Below, piece by piece: positions 59,514 through 64,000 of a DNA stretch of 64,000 nt. Made by a program: the position numbers and the translations under genes. Source of the DNA: Hellea sp. (GTDB lineage: Bacteria; Pseudomonadota; Alphaproteobacteria; Caulobacterales; Maricaulaceae). Location of the stretch: contig JAQXEH010000012.1 of NCBI GenBank assembly GCA_029250925.1, positions 20,438-84,437 on the forward strand, given 5' to 3'. Below the pieces are notes generated by a model that saw only the letters and a program-made list of their open reading frames with translations, did not search any database and had not been told where the DNA came from. Position 1 is the first letter of the stretch, and every line of letters starts with the position of its first letter.

Positions 59514-59885
59514 TTACTTAGGTCTTTTAGCGCCATATTTGGAACGTTTTGTTTTACGGTCTTTTACTGGTTGAGCATCAAGGCTACCTCGAACTATGGT
59601 ATATCTAACACCAGGTAAGTCGCGTGGTCCTCCGCCCCTCACGAGAACTACACTATGTTCTTGTAAATTGTGACCTTCACCAGGAATATAACTTGCGACT
59701 GTGTAGCCGTTGGTCAGTCGTACTCGAGCAACTTTTCTAAGGGCTGAGTTAGGTTTACGAGGAGTTGTTGTGTAGACCCTTGTGCAAACGCCACGCTTTT
59801 GTGGATTAGCCTGAAGAGCGGGATTTTTTGTTCCGCGTTTTTTTGGCTGACGTGGCTTACGTATTAACTGTTGAATAGTTGGCAT
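59514..59885 (-). CDS. rpsL: 30S ribosomal protein S12 (start set at [15 protein letters not shown] track begins at 59933)
   Basis: [76 protein letters not shown]. Confidence 0.98.
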   Translation of the reverse strand: MPTIQQLIRKPRQPKKRGTKNPALQANPQKRGVCTRVYTTTPRKPNSALRKVARVRLTNGYTVASYIPGEGHNLQEHSVVLVRGGGPRDLPGVRYTIVRGSLDAQPVKDRKTKRSKYGAKRPK

Positions 59886-60045
59886 AGTTAGTCTTCTAGA
59901 TGTAGCTTTATTTTTATAATTATTTGCGCTCATTTATGTATTTAAGCGCTCGAAGTCAATCAATTATTTCGTTTATAACTGTATATATTTTTTTACTTTT
60001 TTAAAGGTGTGTGAAATTACAATTATAATGGGTTATCAAGTATCC

Positions 60046-61422
60046 TTATTCGCGTATTCCCCACATATCATATTCATCGGTATGTTTTATCTTAACGGAA
60101 ACTATGTCACCAACTTTAACTTCAGTATCTCCATTGAGAAATACACAGCCATCTATTTCAGGTGCATCTGCCATTGAACGTCCAAAAGCTCCGTCTTCAT
60201 CAACTTCATCAATAATTACATCGTAAGTTTCTCCGATTTTTGCATTCATAATTTCAAAACTAATTTCTTGTTGGGTTTCCATTAACCTTTCGTATCTTTC
60301 ATCGATTATATTCTGTGGTATTTGATTTTCAAATTCAAAAGCTTGAGCTCCATCTACATTTTCATATTTAAAAGCGCCTACGCGACCTAATTTAGCTTCT
60401 TTTAAGAAATTAATAAGTATTTCAAAGTCTTCTTCTGTTTCCCCCGGAAAGCCAACTATGAATGAAGAACGAATCGTTATGTTTGGGCATATTTTTCTCC
60501 ACGATTTTATGCGTTCCATAAGCTTATGTTGGTTTGCGGGACGTTTCATTCTTTTAAGCACAGACGGGCTTGCATGTTGAAAGGGAACATCAATATAGGG
60601 CAAAATACCTCCATCAGCCATATTTTGTATTATCTTATCTACATGGGGATAAGGATAAACATACTGCATTCTTACCCAAACGCCCAACTTACTGAGTGCC
60701 TGCGTTAGATCAAACAAATTTGATTTATATGTTTCATTTCGCCAAGTGCCTTCCTTATAATTTATATCTAAGCCATAAGCCGAGGTGTCTTGACTAATAA
60801 TTATTAGTTCTTTTACCCCTGAATTAACCAGACTTTCTGCATCTTTCATAACATTTGTGATATTTATACTGTCAAGACTTCCTCGGAGATCTGGTATAAT
60901 GCAGAATGTGCACTTGTTGTTACATCCCTCGGAAATTTTTAAATATGCATAGTGCTTAGGGGTTATTCGTGAGCGTTCATATGGAATTAAATCCCTAAAT
61001 TTATTTCCTGTGATGGGTGCTGCTTTTCTAACCGCCCGGACTACATCATCGTATTGTTGCGGACCTGTTACAGATAGAACCTTAGGAAAATGTTCTTTTA
61101 TAATGGGGTCGTTACCCATACACCCAGTTACAATTACACGTCCATTTTCGAATAGAGCTTCATCAATTGCCGAAAGACTATCTGCTTTTGCCGAATTTAA
61201 GAAACCACATGTATTAACAATTATCGCATCAGAGTCATCGTAAGTGCTACCTATTTTATAACCATCTGCCCTTAAAAGGGTGATAATTCTTTCCGAGTCA
61301 ACCATTGCCTTAGGGCAACCAAGAGATACAAAACCTATGCTTGGATTATCTAGGTCCATGTTATCGCTATTTTTTAATTCTGAATTTTCTGGGGAAACCA
61401 TTATGCAAAGCCTTTTTATCAA
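60046..61422 (-). CDS. rimO: Ribosomal protein S12 methylthiotransferase
   Basis: [27 protein letters not shown]; radical-SAM [17 protein letters not shown]. Confidence 0.96.
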   Translation of the reverse strand: MIKRLCIMVSPENSELKNSDNMDLDNPSIGFVSLGCPKAMVDSERIITLLRADGYKIGSTYDDSDAIIVNTCGFLNSAKADSLSAIDEALFENGRVIVTGCMGNDPIIKEHFPKVLSVTGPQQYDDVVRAVRKAAPITGNKFRDLIPYERSRITPKHYAYLKISEGCNNKCTFCIIPDLRGSLDSINITNVMKDAESLVNSGVKELIIISQDTSAYGLDINYKEGTWRNETYKSNLFDLTQALSKLGVWVRMQYVYPYPHVDKIIQNMADGGILPYIDVPFQHASPSVLKRMKRPANQHKLMERIKSWRKICPNITIRSSFIVGFPGETEEDFEILINFLKEAKLGRVGAFKYENVDGAQAFEFENQIPQNIIDERYERLMETQQEISFEIMNAKIGETYDVIIDEVDEDGAFGRSMADAPEIDGCVFLNGDTEVKVGDIVSVKIKHTDEYDMWGIRE

Positions 61423-61493
61423 GAATCAAATGTTCACATAAAAGGAATTAAGGGTATGTCCAGTATTTAATCTTGGTTACTTAATCATATTTA

Positions 61494-62978
61494 ATGCAAA
61501 AATATGAGTTTGTTTACTTAATTATGGTAATTTTAATGAAAAACAATTATCTTATAAAAATGAAAAATCTATTTATTAATCTATACGTTATTTCTTTTTT
61601 TTTATTTCCGTTTGGAGTTTCTGCTCAAGATTTACTGTATGTAGCACCAGGTACAGACAAAGTAGTGCCTAGTTCAACTTTGCAAGTTGAACTATCATAT
61701 TCTCCAGTAGTCAAATTAACATCTCCCGCAGTTGTAAATGTTTTTACTTCAAGGACAATATCGCGGCGAGGATCTTCATTTTTTGATCAAATGTTTGGTA
61801 TGAGAAGGGCGCCACAAGAACGTACTGAAAGCTCTTTGGGATCAGGTGTTATAGTTCGAGGTACAGGAGTAATAGTTACTAATGCTCATGTGGTTAATGG
61901 CGCGAAAGAATTAAAAATTGTACTTAATGATAGGCGTGAGTTTGAAGCTGTTATTTTAGCGCAAGATGAAGATATTGATATAGCGGTGTTAAAAATAGAT
62001 GTTGGTGAAGAGATCTTACCTAGCTTAGCTATTCAAAAAGATAATACAACAGAGATTGGAGATATTGTACTGGCAATTGGAAATCCTTTTGGAGTGGGAC
62101 AAACTGTTACGAGCGGTATAATATCAGCTTTAGGGCGTACAAATGTAACAGACACATCTTCATTTATTCAGACCGATGCTGCTGTAAATCCTGGAAACTC
62201 TGGAGGTGCTTTGGTGAATTTAACAGGTGAGTTAATTGGAGTAAATACGGCTATATTTTCACGTTCAGGTGGATCTAATGGTATTGGGTTTGCAATACCT
62301 GCAGAACTTGTTTCTCGCGCAGTAGATAGTGCTATTTCAGAAGGTAGAATCGTTCGCCCTTGGATGGGTGCAAGAACCAATGCTGTAGACTCTGTTATGG
62401 CCTCTGCTTTGGGATTAGACAGATCTAGAGGCGCTGTGATAAATGATATATACCCATCTGGTCCCGCAGCTTCTGCTGGTTTGGAGCGAGGGGATGTAAT
62501 ATTGTCGATTGCTGGTACTGAAATTAATGATGATAGTGGTCTTCGTTTTAAGCTTGCCACATTAAGACCTAGTCAAAAAGTGAATGTCAAATTATGGCGC
62601 AGCGGAACAGAAAAATCATTTACTGTTATTGTTGATACACCAAAAGAATCACCTTTGAGAGATCAGAAAAAGCTCAAGGGTTACTATGCTCTTGACGGAG
62701 CGATAATAGTAAATATGTCGCCAGCTTTGGGCGAAGAACTTGGTTTTGACCCATATATGCGAGGGGTTATGGTGCTGAGCGTTGAGAGAGGTTCGGTAGC
62801 GGCTTATAATAGATTTCGTACTGGAGACTTTATTGTTAGCTTGGGCAAAGAGACTGTCACATCTACTCAACAAGTTTTATCTTTATTAAATACGAATAAA
62901 AAACCAGGGACTTTAGAAATAATGATAGACAGGAATGGTAGAATAGGGTCCTTACCTGTTAGGTATCTTCCAAAGTAG
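61494..62978 (+). CDS. DegQ/Do-like periplasmic serine protease with two PDZ regions (start codon uncertain)
   Basis: VTNAHVVNGAKEL, DIDIAVLKID, AAVNPGNSGGALVNLTGELIGVNTAI; two PDZ-like regions. Confidence 0.94.
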   Translation: MQKYEFVYLIMVILMKNNYLIKMKNLFINLYVISFFLFPFGVSAQDLLYVAPGTDKVVPSSTLQVELSYSPVVKLTSPAVVNVFTSRTISRRGSSFFDQMFGMRRAPQERTESSLGSGVIVRGTGVIVTNAHVVNGAKELKIVLNDRREFEAVILAQDEDIDIAVLKIDVGEEILPSLAIQKDNTTEIGDIVLAIGNPFGVGQTVTSGIISALGRTNVTDTSSFIQTDAAVNPGNSGGALVNLTGELIGVNTAIFSRSGGSNGIGFAIPAELVSRAVDSAISEGRIVRPWMGARTNAVDSVMASALGLDRSRGAVINDIYPSGPAASAGLERGDVILSIAGTEINDDSGLRFKLATLRPSQKVNVKLWRSGTEKSFTVIVDTPKESPLRDQKKLKGYYALDGAIIVNMSPALGEELGFDPYMRGVMVLSVERGSVAAYNRFRTGDFIVSLGKETVTSTQQVLSLLNTNKKPGTLEIMIDRNGRIGSLPVRYLPK

Positions 62979-62980
62979 AA

Positions 62981-64000
62981 TTAAAGCCTACTAAATTTCC
63001 ATGGTATATTATTGCCACTGTGAAAAGGTACAATAGTTGTATTTATTATATCAATTTCCATGGGTACAGACGTATTAGTGCGCTCAAGCATTACTTTTTC
63101 TTCGTTTAGAGGTAAACCATAAAATTGTGGACCAAATTCTGAACTAAATGCTTCAAGTTTATCAAGTGAGTTTTCTTCATCAAATATTTTAGCATATGCC
63201 TCCATTGCAAAAGGAGCATTAAACAGTCCAGCACAACCACAAGCACTCTCCTTTGCTCCTTTTGAGTGTGGCGCTGAGTCTGTACCTAGAAAAAACTTAG
63301 GAGATCCGGAAATAGCTGCTTTTCTTAATGCAAGACGATGTTTTTCACGTTTGACTATTGGTAGGCAGTAGTTATGGGGGCGTATTCCTCCTTCGAAAAT
63401 TGCATTACGGTTTAATTCAAGGTGGTGGGGAGTAATTGTTGCCGCTATATTATTGTTTGATTCAAAAACAAAGTCGGCCGCTTCAGAGGTAGATATGTGT
63501 TCAAAAACTATTTTTAATGATGGAAAGTCCTTTATTAGCGATTTAAGAATCTCATCAATGAAAACAGCTTCGCGGTCAAATATATCTACATGTTTTTGTG
63601 TCACTTCCCCATGTAATAATAATGGCATTCCGATTTTTTGCATTACCTCCAAAGTAGGGTATATATTTTTAACATCTGTTACGCCCATAGAGGAATTTGT
63701 TGTTGCATTTGCCGGATAAAGTTTCGCTGCTGTAAAAACACCTTCATTATAGCCAAGCTTTACCTCATCTTTATCAATATCATCCGTTAAATAGCTTACC
63801 ATTAATGGAGTAAAGCTTAGACTTGGATCAACGGATTTAAGGATACGTTCTCGATATTCCATTCCTCTTTTGGCCGTTATTACAGGAGGAGTTAGGTTGG
63901 GCATTATTATAGCTCGCTTGAATTGCTTTGCTGTAAAATTTACAACTTGAGATAACATTGGGCCATCCCTTAAGTGCACGTGCCAATCATCTGGACGCCT
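62981..64000 (-). CDS. pyrC: Dihydroorotase, truncated by the right window edge
   Basis: Window-edge bases translate in frame to RRPDDWHVHLRDG upstream of the ORF-track start; IIMPNLTPPV; LLLHGEVT; GTDSAPHSKGAKE. Confidence 0.95.
   Translation of the reverse strand, partial: RRPDDWHVHLRDGPMLSQVVNFTAKQFKRAIIMPNLTPPVITAKRGMEYRERILKSVDPSLSFTPLMVSYLTDDIDKDEVKLGYNEGVFTAAKLYPANATTNSSMGVTDVKNIYPTLEVMQKIGMPLLLHGEVTQKHVDIFDREAVFIDEILKSLIKDFPSLKIVFEHISTSEAADFVFESNNNIAATITPHHLELNRNAIFEGGIRPHNYCLPIVKREKHRLALRKAAISGSPKFFLGTDSAPHSKGAKESACGCAGLFNAPFAMEAYAKIFDEENSLDKLEAFSSEFGPQFYGLPLNEEKVMLERTNTSVPMEIDIINTTIVPFHSGNNIPWKFSRL

Noticed and set aside
62168-62560. 130-aa minus-strand ORF inside the DegQ-like gene
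   Set aside because: Antisense shadow of a well-supported protease CDS; no RBS or recognisable domain.

Overview
This is a compact, AT-rich chromosomal window that looks like a (probably marine) alphaproteobacterium. Lineage is inferred from a PAS_5-like protein, the glnB-glnA order, a ~1220-aa class II NrdJ and a RpoE/ChrR pair. No CRISPR array, transposon, prophage, toxin-antitoxin or recognisable defence locus was seen. Contents from left to right: a nucleoside salvage neighbourhood (uridine kinase fragment, NupC, 2OG-Fe(II) oxygenase, ribokinase-like, phosphoribosyltransferase, nucleoside hydrolase, thymidine kinase); pdxH; a large TonB-dependent receptor; tRNA-Gln; a TonB-type energy-transduction operon with two tandem DUF3450-like proteins (DUF3450 x2, ExbB x2, ExbD x2, TonB, TPR); oligopeptidase B; an Mrp/Mnh-type cation antiporter operon with three NuoL/M/N-like subunits; PAS_5; DnaJ-like; an HtrA protease followed by a two-component system; pepN; typA; rpoE-chrR; gap-ppc; aspS; an exported pentapeptide-repeat protein; nrdJ; glnB-glnA; maeB; MATE; tRNA-Leu; rpsL and rimO; DegQ; pyrC (cut by the right edge). 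The strongest unusual signals are: (1) the ppc reading frame extends about 125 codons upstream of the supplied ORF, includes the catalytic TAHPT motif, and has no in-frame ATG/GTG/TTG there, so it probably uses a non-canonical ATC/ATT start just after an SD that overlaps the gap stop codon; (2) a perfect 14-bp LacI-type palindrome TGACAGCGCTGTCA abuts a plausible -10 box in front of gap-ppc; (3) two interleaved inverted repeats lie directly upstream of the rpoE-like gene, and its ChrR-like partner has a degenerate N-terminal zinc site. No clear-cut wholly new system was found. Everything here is read by eye, with no database or folding computation.
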